Shown one piece after another: positions 1 through 11,810 of a DNA stretch of 64,000 bases. Each line of letters opens with the position of its first letter. Positions within the stretch are counted from its first letter, which is position 1. The translations under genes were made by a program, and so were the position numbers. Origin of the DNA: Strongylocentrotus purpuratus. Its lineage: Eukaryota; Echinodermata; Echinoidea; Camarodonta; Strongylocentrotidae. The notes under the pieces were generated by a model. The model had not been told where the DNA came from. It did not search any database and was given only the letters and a program-made list of their open reading frames with translations. The DNA lies in assembly GCF_000002235.5 (NCBI RefSeq), contig NW_022145558.1, positions 1,486,501 through 1,550,500 of the forward strand. The letters are read 5' to 3'.

Positions 1-87
1 ATATTAGCTGAAGTGTAAAAAAATAGAAACCAGATATTGGCTTCGGTTTATGACACTTTACCTGATATTCAAGTCCACCATTCTTAA

Positions 88-483
88 AGGTAAAGACTAG
101 TTTTGGAAACGCCCCCCTTTCAAAAATAAAATGTAAGCTTTTATTACCAATCATGTGAAAGAGTATGTTTTGACTAATACGTAATGATATAAATTTGGCC
201 GAGAAACCGCCTACAAATTGATATATTTGGTAAAATATTATATCTATTTGGACCTGATAGGTATAACGCGCGTGTCGCGCACGTGTCGCGTAGTCTCATA
301 TACATTTGTATGTGTACAGTGCTTGTAACTTTACCAAGACTGGGTCAAATTTATTATCATTTTGATGATTCCAGAACCTTGCAGTACACACCAATACTTG
401 ATACTAGATGATCCACCTTTTCTGATCGATTCCGCAGCGTTTCTTTCACAATGCAATCACATGACCATAACTGGACTATATCT
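88..483. mobile_element. piggyBac-type MITE with TTAA target duplication
   Basis: The insert is bounded by imperfect inverted ends (AGGTAAAGACTAGTTTTGG on the left; CCATAACTGGACTATATCT on the right) and flanked by TTAA at 84-87 and 484-487. Homologous units near 4228 and 54505 read straight through with a single TTAA, so they act as empty sites. TTAA duplication is the hallmark of piggyBac-type transposition. The element is 396 bp with no coding capacity. A second copy lies at 26249-26613 in opposite orientation, and diverged pieces occur near 3000, 38670, 39500, 53260 and 57800. Confidence 0.85.
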
Positions 484-1551
484 TTAACGAGATTTCACAT
501 TTATATATGTATCATAATATCATTCAGGAAATAAGTAAAAACACTTAAATCTAAATAAGAACTTCATTCATACTTATAGCTAAGGTATGCTATGCTTGAG
601 TCCAAGAGGGCATTTAACCGTTAAGCTGGTGTTAAATAGATTGAGAATTTTGTAGAAACGTTTTTTTTCTTTCTCGCAGCGTTCTAAATTAGTAAAAGGA
701 ATAACAGAACTAGACAAAGTATATATGCATACATATCAGGTATATGGTGAAAAACACAGGTTTGTATTTCAATAATTCACTTGTTTACACTTCAAATGGT
801 CTCATTAAATTCCTCCGTCCCCCAAACAAAAATATTACAGATATGTGTACTTATTGATCAATTTTTTATGAAATTCATTCAGGCTCTACGAACTCTGAAA
901 TAAGATACCAACGACATTCAAGCTTTGTAAAATACACCCTAACGTATAGAACAATGTTGCACTACTAAGCCGATGATGTTACGAATCCGGAATAGGTTGG
1001 TGTAGCAAACTAGAAAATTTGTTTATTTTGAGACATCAAATTATAAAAAATTCACTAGATATTTCTTAATATTACAAGAAGATTTGGCTTCGAGATGCCC
1101 TGCGTTTGGCAACCCAGGCTTACAAAATTTCAAGAGAAAGAAAAGGACGGAAAAGGCACGAAAAGCGTTCTTAAAAATGACGCCCTAGCCATACGGGTTA
1201 AAATTATGCTGAAACCCAGTAGCAGACAAGCCAAGACAAGATTATTTTTACTTTTTTTATATATATACTTTTGACGGTATTATGGGGGGTAAAGCATGGC
1301 ATCCATGCTAAAATGATCTAGAAATCAATCTAATGCAGATTCCCCTTTCACTAATGTGTTTCATTCCATCAGATTTTTATTTATTTCTACCTTCATATAA
1401 AAACAATTATAGATCATTACAATATTATACATTTAACAAAACAAAAAAGCAACCATTCATGTGAACCGTATCAAAAGACTAAATTGTAAAATAAGTTCCC
1501 TATGTAGAAGTGACAGATAACCCTCATGAAATAAAAGACATATATATATAT

Positions 1552-2095
1552 AATTTTATTTTAATTTCGACTTAAAAGAGTTTAAACTGGGGGCATTTTT
1601 CATGCTAACATCAAGAATGGCCCAAAGCTTCGGGCCTGCGTAAATAAACATGGATTTAGCAAGTATAGTTCGTCAGATTGGCGCGTGGGGTATTTGTGTA
1701 TATTTTTATTTTAATGAAAATTGAATTCGTAGCGTTTGATTATTTAACTGGTACATAAACTGACCGAGGCTATAACGATATAACTCATTTATCTTCAACC
1801 TATTTTTCTATAAACAAAACATCAGTTTGGAAGTGTTACAGAAAACACGCGAAGCTTTTTTTTTTAGAAGTATTATTCTATGAAGATAAGAAATGTGTGT
1901 ATTACCCCATAAAATAATGCCATAATTTAAGTAGGGCAAAATTAATGTCGAGTAAATCATTAGCAGGGAGGAGGTTGGCAAAAAAAAACGTAACCTTATT
2001 TACAATCCCTATATTGCGAGAAATTGTGCGGCAAATGCTATAAATATGAACTTTCCATGAGAGTTTATCGTCGATTATCATATATATCTTATATA
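1552..2095 (-). mobile_element. 5'-truncated LINE fragment in unit 1
   Basis: This segment is nearly identical to 55585-56115, where the minus strand still encodes a C-terminal RT stretch (LSWKVHIYSICRTI, then LPYLNYGIISWGN), typical of the region after the RT fingers and palm in non-LTR elements. The 3' side ends in AATAAA-like and TA-rich sequence. The ORF is more damaged here than in the 55.8-kb copy. The sequence is absent from unit 2, so it inserted before unit 1 separated from unit 5. Confidence 0.65.
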
Positions 2096-4140
2096 CAATA
2101 TACTCACTATTTGCCTAGATCCTGCTAAATGCGAAACTTCAAGTCCTCTCCTCAGAAATATCTATTTAATTATAACCGAGCTGAAAGGATTCACAATAAT
2201 CTTACACAGTTCAAATAAATGTAACTAGCAACAAGTGACATGAGAGGCCTCTTCTAGAACGTGTTATGAAGACGTTAACAATGTCCCTTTCGCAATATAA
2301 GAGGAGAGTTTGCCTCTGGGTCATGAATCCGGTGTGACAGATGCCAAATCATGCAGTGTGTCGAAGAGAATGATCTAGAAATCAATTTAATGCAGATTCC
2401 CTTTGCACAAAATGTGCTTCGTTCCAACATATTTCCATGAAGAAGTGACAAATAATCCGTATGAAAATGAAAGACATGGGCTGCGTGAGTATGTATTTCA
2501 CCGCCTGATGACGTGGCATTGAGTAGGTACCTGATGCAAGTCGGTTGGATCGTGTGGTCCAAAAATGAAGCCAGAGGTAAATACATATAACTAGAGCTGA
2601 TCAACCAAACAAAAGAGATACATATCTCTTGCTCAGTGAGTCGGTCCTGCTAGGCATTGTGACGCAAGTAATATCACGTGACAAAGTGGCCTGGGCATTC
2701 TGCTCAACAAGTGGAAACCTTAGTCTGTTACCAGACAGAAAATAAACTACTTTAAATGACGATTGGGGGCAGGCCTCACAATGCAATCTCTTAAATCTAC
2801 TACACTAGCGAATAATGTAAACATGATATTTATTTGTTGGATGGGGGGTAAGGGTAAGCCAGGCTTTTGTTACCGGGTAAATATTTAATTATGTTTTCAA
2901 TCTGATATTCGCGTTTCGTTTCGTCATGATTTTGATACATTTATTAGTATCTAAACCTAAGGAAATTTATACTACAGTTAGAAAGTTAAAGGTTACATTG
3001 AGTTCTGGTCATGCGATTGCATTGTGAAAGAAACGGTGAGTAACCGATCAGAAAAGGTTGATTAAGTAGCATATACGTTTAGGTGTGTAGTGCAAGGTTC
3101 TGGAGTCATCACAATGATAACAAATTTGGCCCAGCTTTAGTAAAGTAACAAGCACTGTACAAGGAAAGAAGTATATGGGACTACAGAAACATGTGGAATA
3201 AAAATTGGGCGTCAATTTTAGGCTGATACTTGACATATTTAGAATAGAAGAGCCATCTTTTTCAGGGAGTATTTTTTCTCTGATTTCTTCCATACTTGCA
3301 TATGATTATCAAAATGATAAAGCTCACAAGTTTTGTTTTACATTTCCCCAGAACTCAGCCTTTTCTTTAAACTTAACGATAATTGCCCGACAATGTTTGT
3401 GAAAACATTCATGAAATTCAAATGAAGCCATGAAATAATTATGTCATTATTATATCATGTAGAAAAGAGGCTTTCTATGTAAAGTTGAAGACAAAATCAT
3501 CCCCCGACATTTGACGATTCTACAAGTAACCTTGCTCGCATCCTAACGAATTTTCATCTCTATATTAAAACAATTGTTATGGAACCGATTGTGTGTGAAG
3601 TATGTTTTGGTTCTTCCTCTGAGTTTACTTTTGGACCCTGGATTTGTTAATAGAGAGAGAGAGAAAGAGAGAGAGAGACAAAAGAGTGACCTTGCCTAGA
3701 AACCACACAAATCTATGTCTGATCCCATTATTCATATCGTGGTATACGGGCTGGCATACTCTTATTATCATGTCAAGTATCGTAGTTGAATAAGATATTT
3801 CATACGACTGGGCTTGTATCAAAGGTGACAGAAGAAAGAAAAAGCACTTTTGAAAGGAATGTTCTGAAAAGAAACGTACCTTGATTTATATCATTCGTAA
3901 TGAAGCTCACGCTGGTAGGTGGTACTTTGAAAAAAAAGTTTATGAACACTGGTTGCAACCGGAGGAGCGTGGGTGGTTAAAAGCTTAAAAACATGTTTAC
4001 CGAATGGATTCTTTAGAGCAAAAATTACAAAGGAAAACTATATTTGAAATGTAAGCATGTCCAAATTTGGATATTACACTTCGTTCTACTTTGATACAAA
4101 CATCCCTCGCTAAAATTAGAAACGACAAAAATCAGACAGA

Positions 4141-5925
4141 CATATATATTAGCTGAAGTGTAAAAAATAATAACCAGATTTTGGCTTCGGTTTATGACAC
4201 TTTACCTGATTTTTAAGTCCACCATTCTTAACGAGATTTCACATTTATATATGTATCATAATGTAATTCAGTAAATAAGTAAAAACCCTTCAATCTTAAT
4301 CAGAGCTTTATTCATACATATAGCTAAGGTATGATATACTTGAGCCCAAGAGGGCATTTGACCGTTAAGCTGGTGTTGAATAGATTGAGAATTTTACAGA
4401 AACGTTGTTTTTTTCTTTCTCGCAGCGTTCTAAATACAAAAGGAATAACAGAACTAAACAAAGTATATATTTGCATGCATATCAGGTATATGGTAAAAAA
4501 ACAGACAGGTTTGTATTACAATAATTCACTTGCTGGCACTTCAAATGATCACATTAAATTCCTCCGTCCCCCAAACAAAAATATTACAGATATGAGTACT
4601 TATTGATCAATTTTCATGAAATTAATTCAGGCTCTACAAACTCTAAAATAAGATACCAACGACATTCAAGCTTTGTAAAATATATCATAACGTATAGGCC
4701 GATGCTGTACTGCTTAGCCGATGATGTTACGAATCCGGTATAGGTTGGTGTAGAAAACTAGAAAATTTGTTTGTTTTGAAACATCAAATTATAACAAATC
4801 TGCTAGCTATTGCTTAATATTACAAGTAGATTTGGTTTCGAGATGCCCTGCGTTTGGCAACCCAGGCTTACAAAATTTCAAGAGAAAGAAACGGACGGAA
4901 AAGGCACGAAAAGCGTTCTTTAAAATGACGCCCTAGACATACTGGTTATAATTGGGCTGAAACCCAGTAGTAGACAAGCCAAGATACGATTGTTCTGTTT
5001 TTACTTTCGACGGCATTATGGGGGTAAAGCATGGCATCCATGCTAAAATGATCTAGAAACCAATCTAATGCAGATTCACCTTCACACTAATGTGCTTCGT
5101 TCCATCAAATTTCCATGTTCATATGTTCATTTATTTTCATCTTCATATAAAAACAATAGATCATTACAATATTATACATTAAACAAAAACAAAAAAGCAA
5201 TCACTCATGTGAATTGTATCAAAGAGACCAATTTTACCAGTCGAAAATGAGAGAAGGGGAACTAAAATAAGGACAAAAGGCCTTGTAAAATGGGTTCCCT
5301 ATATGCAGAAGACACGGATAACTCGTATGAAATGAAAGACGTATAGGCTGCATAAGTCTGTAATTCAACGTCTGGTGACGCGGTATTTGACAGGTACATG
5401 TGCAAGTCAGTTGGATCATGTGGTTCTTAAATGAACCCAGAGGAAAATACATCTAACTAGAGCAAAAAAACAACAAAATAATACATATCTCTTGCTCAGT
5501 GAGTCGGTACTGATGGGCATTATGACGCAAATAGTATCAAGGGATAAAGTGGCCTGGGCATTCTGCTCAACAAGTGGAAACCTTAGTCTGTTACGATGTT
5601 AAGATAATTCATAATCATACGACTGGGCTTGTATCAAAGGTGCCAGAAGAAAGAAAAAGCACATTTGAAAGGAACGTTCTGAAAAGAAACGTACCTTGAT
5701 TTACATCATTTGTAATGATGTTTACGCTGGTAGGTGGTACTTTAAAAAAAAGGTTTACAACACTGGTTGTAACTGAGGAGCGTGTGTGGTTAGAAGCTCA
5801 AAAACATGTTTACCGAATGGATTCTTCAGAGCAAAATTACAATGGAAAACTATATTTGAAATGTAAGCATGTCCAACTTTGGGTATTACACCTCGTTCTG
5901 CTTTGATACAAACATTGATTTTTAT
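4141..5925 (+). repeat. Flank repeat family, unit 2 (internally deleted)
   Basis: This unit directly follows unit 1 in the same orientation, beginning with the same opening block at 4145. It follows the unit 1 order to about 5600, then jumps from the GAGTCGGT block (5507) to the CGACTGGGCTTG block (5617), skipping about 1.1 kb. It also lacks the LINE fragment and the piggyBac-type MITE, so it serves as the ancestral empty site for both. Confidence 0.8.
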
Positions 5926-6394
5926 GAAATTAATTATTTTAAATAAAATCTCTAATAAAAAAAAAATGAAAAAGGGGGAAAAGTGTGTGGATGTGTGTGT
6001 TTGTGTGTTATGCGTGTGCGTGAATTCGATTTTGTGTATGTGGTCCTTTTTTTTAATTTCTGGCTGTAGTGCTTTCCACTGTATGTGATTCTTGAAAAGA
6101 GTGAGGATGCCAGAGCCTCAAAATAAATATTTTATTATCGCTGTGTACTACTTTGAAATTTACCTTTCTAAATAGTTTCTTTGGTAGTAATCAGATTACA
6201 GATTAACTCAACTTTAAGGCTTGTTCAGATATGGCTCGGTTAACTGACAAACAACAAAAAAGCGCCGCGCTTTTGCAGCGTCTTATGTGAAGGAGCCTTT
6301 ACATTTAATGGTTGGCCGTTTCCCTGTTTCAATGGAGAAGCATCTAGGTGCGCGGCTTACATTCTTACAAGTGGTGCTGACGGTTCTAGAACAC
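5926..6394. other. Unassigned AT-rich spacer
   Basis: A GT-rich microsatellite lies at about 5978-6040. At 6212-6298 there is a short element-like stretch whose ends (AAGGCTTGTTCAGATA and TGTGAAGGAGCCTT) are roughly inverted. A related start, AAAGGCTTGTTCAAATA, occurs near 28006. No coding sequence is evident. Confidence 0.4.
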
Positions 6395-6735
6395 CTACCC
6401 CCTGGACATCCATCCCCGGATAACCAACCCCAGTCAACTAACCCCCTAGGACAACGACTCCCTAGGACGACTACCCCCTGGAACAACTACCCCCGGATAA
6501 CTACCCCAGTAAACTACCCCCTAGGACAACTACCCCCCGGACAACTACCCCCAAACATCTACCCCCTAGGACAACAACCCCTGGACAACTACCACCCGGA
6601 CAAATACCCCCAGACAACTACCCCCTACGACAACCATCCTCTAGGACAACTAACCCGGACAACTATTCCAGGGGGGTAGTTGTCTGGAGGGTAGTTGTTC
6701 TTGGGGGTAGTTGTCCGGGTGGTAGTTGTCCCTCT
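6395..6735. repeat. CAACTACCCC minisatellite, inverted-repeat array
   Basis: Many degenerate units of about 15-17 bp built on CAACTACCCCCTAGGA occupy 6395-6660. They are followed at about 6668-6735 by the reverse-complement word GGGGTAGTTGTC, so the array can fold into a long hairpin. The reverse half resumes at 13188-13262 after the LINE, indicating that the LINE landed inside the array. Related hairpin arrays lie at 47040-47375 and 51750-52160. Confidence 0.8.
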
Positions 6736-6992
6736 TTTAAATCATTCTTCTGTTTAATTCTTTTTCTTTTTAATTGTAATTTGAATTGTTAATGCATGGT
6801 CTTTGACGCCTACAAATACCCATGTGCCTTGTTGAATGAAACCTGTAAAAAATAATAAAAAGGGATTGAAGTGTACTAAATGTATACAATGGCTTCACAT
6901 CTTTTGTGCTGGTATTTCCTCCAAAATCTATGATGATCCGTCAGAGGAATTCTTTGGCTGACAATGCAACATGTGGTTTATACTACCATTAA

Positions 6993-7735
6993 TTGCAAGG
7001 TAATGGTCTTAAGATTGCTCTATTAAATGTTAATACTCTTCTCAAACATATTGAAGAAGTGAGGACATTCGTAAAAGCAAATGCTATTCAGATTGTTGCT
7101 GTAAATGAAACCAAAATAGATGTATCTATTGATGATGATGAAGTCATGATTGACTGTTTTAACTTGGTACGCAAAGACAGAGTATGACAGAGAGGCGGGG
7201 TCGCCATATATTTTCACAAATCTTTACACTTTGAAACACTAACGCATGAAAACCTAGATGATTTAGAAGCAATAGTAATAAAGGTGCATCTTAAGCTTGC
7301 AAACCCCTCGCCATATCAAATTGTTATAGACCTCCCTCTTCAGACGTTGGAATCTTTAATTTATGTAAGCGGTTTCTTAGCTTTATTGACATATTGAACT
7401 GTGACACAATTTTAGTAGGAGATGTAAACTGTGACCTACTGGCCAAACCTTTATTGGGTATGAGTAAGAAATATATGGATATCAATAATACATATTCTCT
7501 AGTTCAAGTTAACACAAATGAAGCAACCAGAATTACAAATCCTTCTGCTACATTAATTGATCATCTATTAACCAATAACTCCCGAAACGTAAAGAGTTAC
7601 GCAGTAATTCATAATGGACTGAGTGACCATTCTATTAGCTTTTTTAATTTGGAATGCCGATGTTTCATCCCACCCCAGATTTATGAATTCAGAAATTGCA
7701 GCAAACTTAATGGTAATGAGTTTAGAAATTAAATT
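6993..7735 (+). pseudogene. LINE endonuclease domain remnant
   Basis: Two open pieces (6993-7187 and 7394-7732) separated by frame breaks carry apurinic-endonuclease-like motifs: an N-terminal LLNVNTL strand, an NETKID metal-binding segment, VGDVNCDL and the C-terminal SDHSIS. This is the 5' part of the interrupted LINE. It would nick target DNA if intact, but the breaks rule out function here. Confidence 0.75.
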
Positions 7736-7852
7736 CGCAACCAGAAATGGGAGTATATAAATCAGTGCAATTCAATTGACGAAGCTGTTGGATTATGGCA
7801 AAATATGTTATTACAAGTTGTTGACAAACACATGCCATATCGTTAAAATATA

Positions 7853-8680
7853 ATGACTACAAGGGGCTCCCCGTGGATGAATGCAGGTATGTATCAAATA
7901 ATGAAAAAGCGTGACAAACTGAAAAGGAGAGCGTGTAAACTTAAAAATAAAAACCCATGTGAAAACAGAGTACTACGTAATAAAGTGACTCCTGATGTAA
8001 GAAAAGCGAAGAGAAAATACTACTCTGATAAATTCTCACTTCCTATAGTGCTAATCCAAAGCAGACTTGGAAAACATTAAAATTTATCATTCTAAATAAG
8101 AAACGTGAAACGCCAATAGTTGCGCTTAATTCAGAAAGTAATGTTGATACTACTAACCTATTCAATACCTTATTTGCTGAAGTAGGAAGTAATTTAGCAA
8201 AAGAAATTCCTGATACGCCACTCCCTAAAGAGAACATTATACCCTTAATTAAGAGTTTTGAGTTTACCCCTGTAACCGAAAATGATGTGGGAATTATTTT
8301 TAAAAATGAAAAATAATAAGTCTGTAGGTGAAGATAAAATATCAGTTTTTGTTTTGAAAGCATGTGCTACCGAGATATCACAGAGTATTGCCAACTTGAT
8401 CAACCTCTCTTTGTTGAGCGGTAAATTTCCTTAACAATGGAAAAGGTCCAAGATTTATCCCAATTCACAAAGGTGGCGAAAAGAGCTCTCATTCAAATGA
8501 TTGGCCCATCTCAATTTTCCCCTGCGTATCTAAAATACTGGAACGGGTTGTCCAAAGGCAAGTTTTTGCGTTTCTACATAAGAACAATACTTTGTTAACC
8601 ACTTTCTTAAAAGTAACTGATGACTGGCGTCACGCAACTGATAAGAAACAGTATACGGGGGTTGTATTTGTGGACTTAAA
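7853..8680 (+). pseudogene. LINE RT N-terminal remnant, up to motif A
   Basis: The basic linker between endonuclease and RT (KKRDKLKRRACKLKNK) is open at 7853-8080. In shifted frames the RT continues with NNKSVGEDKISVFVLKAC, then IPIHKGGEKSSH and SKILERVV. It stops at VFVDLK at 8680, the beginning of the first catalytic aspartate motif. The rest of that motif resumes at 9614 after an insertion. Confidence 0.75.
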
Positions 8681-9613
8681 GTAGATATTCATTGACTTTA
8701 AAAACTTACTTTATTTTCATTATTGCAAAGTTGAAACTTTTATTCGACAAGGTTATCAAAATTCAATGCTTGGAAACATTCGAAGTAATGATTATTATAA
8801 ATTATAAAAACGCTTAAATACAGCCCCGGCATAGCCCCTGAAGAGCTCTCCGAATGCTGCTGAGATGTGTGAGATCACAGTATGGACATGATTTGCACAA
8901 GCAGACGATGTCCCATGACATTTCACACATTTTCAGTGCCTGTGTTTTCATCTTCTCTTGCGTTCTTTCTCTTACTTCACTGCCGTCAGGCTAAATGTAT
9001 AATCTATTGCCTCAATCCAAACCCCGCACATGGTTTTATTTTGATGACAAATGCAGCGATACAAAAATAAAGGAATCTGTCGCTTGTAAACAAAATAAGA
9101 CGCCATTGTATATTCAGCTGCACACAACACGGTATGTTCGGCGCCTCAAGAGGGAACAAATGCCGTCCTTAATATCATTCTGGGGGGTTTTTCAATTTGA
9201 AAGTCTGGTTTCTTTGATCGTTAATTAACCCCTATCCTGAGTATTTTACAAGCAAAAGATTTTAGTTACCAGAATCGGGTCATATCCCCTTTTGAATGGT
9301 TTGACATGCCATTACATTTATATACACTAAACTCATTATAGTTTGACAAATAATAGCTTTGCAATTATGTTCATTCTTTATGGGATGTCGTCTACTTGGG
9401 CAGTATTGGTCCATATAGTGACGTCATTAAAACATTGTTATTTTTCCGGCGAGTCTCTCGTATATCCCAGCTGCTATGGAAGTGGTTGTATTTGTATTTT
9501 TATAAATCAAGTAGTTGATCTAAAACTTGTACGATGGCCATCTGTTGGCTCACCAGTTTCTAGTAATACATTAGTTGACATATTTGTGATTTTCTTTGAA
9601 TTTTAATTTTGAG
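8681..9613 (+). other. 933-bp GT...AG intron-like insertion in LINE RT motif A
   Basis: The insertion begins GTAGAT immediately after the codons for VDLK and ends TTTTGAG immediately before AAAAGCCTTCGACATC. Removing GT...AG joins the frame into a canonical VDLKKAFD motif A with correct spacing. The same segment lies in the inverted copy (about 14457-15390). I see no terminal inverted repeats or coding domain. It could be a spliceable insertion, or a mobile element whose ends fall here by chance; the inverted copy's homology also ends at this 5' boundary. Confidence 0.5.
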
Positions 9614-10289
9614 AAAAGCCTTCGACATCGTGGACTGTGATACTTTTATTAAGAAACTCAATAGCATAGGAATTTCATGCACCCCATGTTCATGGTTTAA
9701 AAGCCACATGTCAGACTGAGTCAGTGGGACACTTATTAATTCAGAGCTTTCTTTCGAATCAGTGAGTGTGGTGTGCCCCAATGCAGGCGCGGATCCAGGG
9801 GGGGGCCGAGCGGGCCTTGGCCCCCCCCCCCCCGCAAAAAAAAAAAAAAAAAAAAAAAAGAGAGAAGAAAGGAAAAGAAGGGAAAGGGAAAGAGGAAGAA
9901 AAAAAGAAAAGGGGGAAGAAGGATATCGGGGGGCCGAAAGGGCCTTGCCTCCCAGGCTGTTGACCCCCCCCCCCAATCAAAAAAATAAAAGAGAAGGAAG
10001 GAAAGGGAAAGAAATGACATAATTTCCGAGATTTTTCCTCACTTTTTAGTAAATACATTTGTATGTGTTTGTTGGAGAATGACAAATTACTAAATTTACA
10101 GCCAGGCAAGAAATATGATTCTTGAGATTCCTACATGTCAGGCCCGAGGTGGGGCGGGGATTGGGAGCCTCGAGCCCCCCCCCCCCCACACTTTTTTGAA
10201 AAAGTATATTAAAGAGAAATAAAATAGAATGAGAGCAAGAAAGAAAGAATAGTTAACTGCCAGTGTTAAAAATTAATGAGGCATCTAAA

Positions 10290-10665
10290 AATGCTCATCT
10301 GACCGTGATTAAATGCCTAAAACCCCTAAGCTCCCGGGGGCTCTGCCCCTGGATTCCACCTAGGACCCTACGGCGGGCCCTTAGATGCTCATCTGACGGT
10401 AATTTAATGCCTAAAACCCCTGATTTTTTGGGGCTCCGCCCCCTGGAACCCACGCCAAATAGTGACCTGCCAGTGTCATAAAATAATAGGGTATAACAAA
10501 AAAAAATGCTCATCTGACCTTAATTAAACGCCTAAAACCCCTGAGCTTCCGGGGCCGGCCGGCTCAGCCGCCTCGATCCCACCAGGGGCCCTAAGGCGGG
10601 CCCTTGAATGCTTATCTGACCGCAATTTATTGCCTTGAGGGAGTTCCCCCCAAATCGGAAGAGGA
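10290..10665 (+). repeat. About 105-bp tandem repeat inside the hAT element
   Basis: Four diverged copies start near 10292, 10383, 10507 and 10609, each opening with TGCTCATCTGACCGTGATTA-like sequence, followed by GCCTAAAACCCCT and a CGGGGGCTCTGCCCC-type palindrome. No coding sense is apparent. Confidence 0.75.
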
Positions 10666-10699
10666 CGTAGGAAGAAAAAGGAGCAGACAAAGAACACCT

Positions 10700-11675
10700 T
10701 TGAAACAAGGATTAAGAGTATAGAGAACGGTAGGCCTACAACGCATCGTCTTCTTTCTCTAATAATTGATTAAAACGTCAAAGCTTCGCTCAGGAGGGGA
10801 GGGGGGGGGGACTGAATTCAGACAAGGATTAAGAATCAAGAACGGTACAGCGAATCGTCTTCTTTCGAATGATTTATTGAAACGTAAAAGCTTCCGCGCT
10901 TAGCGCGGGAGGGGGGAACTGAATTCAGACGAGGATTAAGAGTCGAGAACTGTACAGCCAATCGTCTTCTTTCTCTCATAATCTTATGAAACTTAAAAGC
11001 TTCCGCGCTTCGCGCGGGAAGGGGGGGGGGGTGAACCTGAATTCGGACGAGGATTAAGAGTCGAGAACTGTACAACGAATCGTCTTCTTTCGAATGATTT
11101 AATGAAACGTAAAAGCTTCCGCGCTTCGCACGGGGGGGGGGGGGACTGAATTCAGACGAGGATTAAGAGTCGAGAACGGTACAACGAATCGTGTTCTTTC
11201 TCTAATGATTTAATGAAACGTAAAAGCTTCCGCGCTTCGCGCGAGAGGGGGGGGGGGGACCTGAATTCAGACGAGGATTCAGAGGCGAGAACGGTACGAA
11301 TCTTTAATGATTTAATGTTACCTTCCGCGCTTCGCGCGGGATGTAGGGGGAAAACTGATTTCAGACGAGGATTAGTGTCGAAAACGGTACAACGAATCGT
11401 CTTCTTTCTCTAATGATTAAAGGAAACTTAAAAAGCTTCCGCGCGAAGCGCGGAAGGGGGGAACCTGAATTCAGACGAGGATTAAGAGTCGAGAACTCTC
11501 CAAAGAATCGTAATAATTTAATAAATCGTAAAATCTTCCGCGCTTTGCGCGGGAAGGGAAAACTAAATTCAGACGAGAATTATTTTTGAGGAGGATACAA
11601 CGAATCGTCTTCTTTCTCTAATAATTTAATGAAACGTCAAAACTTCCGCGTTCGCGGAGGAGGGAGGAGGAAACT
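10700..11675 (+). repeat. About 110-bp tandem repeat with CCGCGC/GCGCGG palindromes
   Basis: Roughly nine copies, with palindrome cores near 10891, 10999, 11116, 11228, 11319, 11437, 11537 and 11644. Each unit contains GAATTCAGACGAGGATTAAG, a GAGAACGGTACAACGAATCG block, CTTCTTTCTCTAATGATTTA and the hairpin CTTCCGCGCTTCGCGCGGGA followed by a poly-G run. Several units carry deletions or substitutions. Confidence 0.8.
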
Positions 11676-11810
11676 CGCCCCTCCCTGCACCGACCCCCCC
11701 CCCGCATTACGTCACTGTTGGTCACCATTACGTACCAATATTTGGCTCGCATAATTTCAAATTTGGCCCCCCCCCCTCTAAGAAATCCTGGATCCGCGCC
11801 TGCCCCAATG

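Larger units (their letters stand above)
1..4140 (+). repeat. Flank repeat family, unit 1 (about 4.1 kb)
   Basis: A complex noncoding sequence whose landmarks recur in the same order and orientation elsewhere in the window. The opening block (ATATTAGCTGAAGTGTAAAA) recurs at 4145 and 54417. The block GAGATGCCCTGCGTTTGGCA recurs at 4840; 55045 and 59630 carry diverged versions. The block around 2637 (GAGTCGGTCCTG) recurs near 5507, 48078, 52850, 56665 and 57330. The block near 3500 (CCCGACATTTGACGATTCTA) recurs near 49283, 53761 and 58326, and the block near 3800 (CGACTGGGCTTGTATCAAAG) near 5617, 54088 and 58660. No long ORF or known protein motif is conserved between copies, so I treat it as a noncoding repeat or segmental duplication rather than a gene. 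This unit carries a MITE at 88-483 and a LINE fragment at about 1552-2095. Confidence 0.8.
9784..11802. mobile_element. Non-autonomous hAT-type element, 2,019 bp, 8-bp TSD
   Basis: The ends are perfect 16-bp inverted repeats (CAGGCGCGGATCCAGG and CCTGGATCCGCGCCTG), flanked by the direct repeat CCCCAATG at 9776-9783 and 11803-11810. The inverted LINE copy at 14283-14290 has the site once, uninterrupted. CAG-type termini with 8-bp duplications fit hAT. The interior has no transposase ORF: it contains poly-C/poly-A tracts, a tandem array at 10290-10665 and a GC-palindrome array at 10700-11675. The insertion splits the RT VPQG motif. Confidence 0.9.

Noticed and set aside
2275..2786. Minus-strand ORFs repeated in several flank units (also near 52595-53040 and 56354-57525)
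   Set aside because: They recur only because the DNA repeats; frames shift between copies, lengths differ and no motif is conserved.
9736..10109. Overlapping ORFs rich in Pro, Gly, Lys or Phe on both strands
   Set aside because: They lie across poly-C and poly-A/G tracts of the hAT element and have no domain content.
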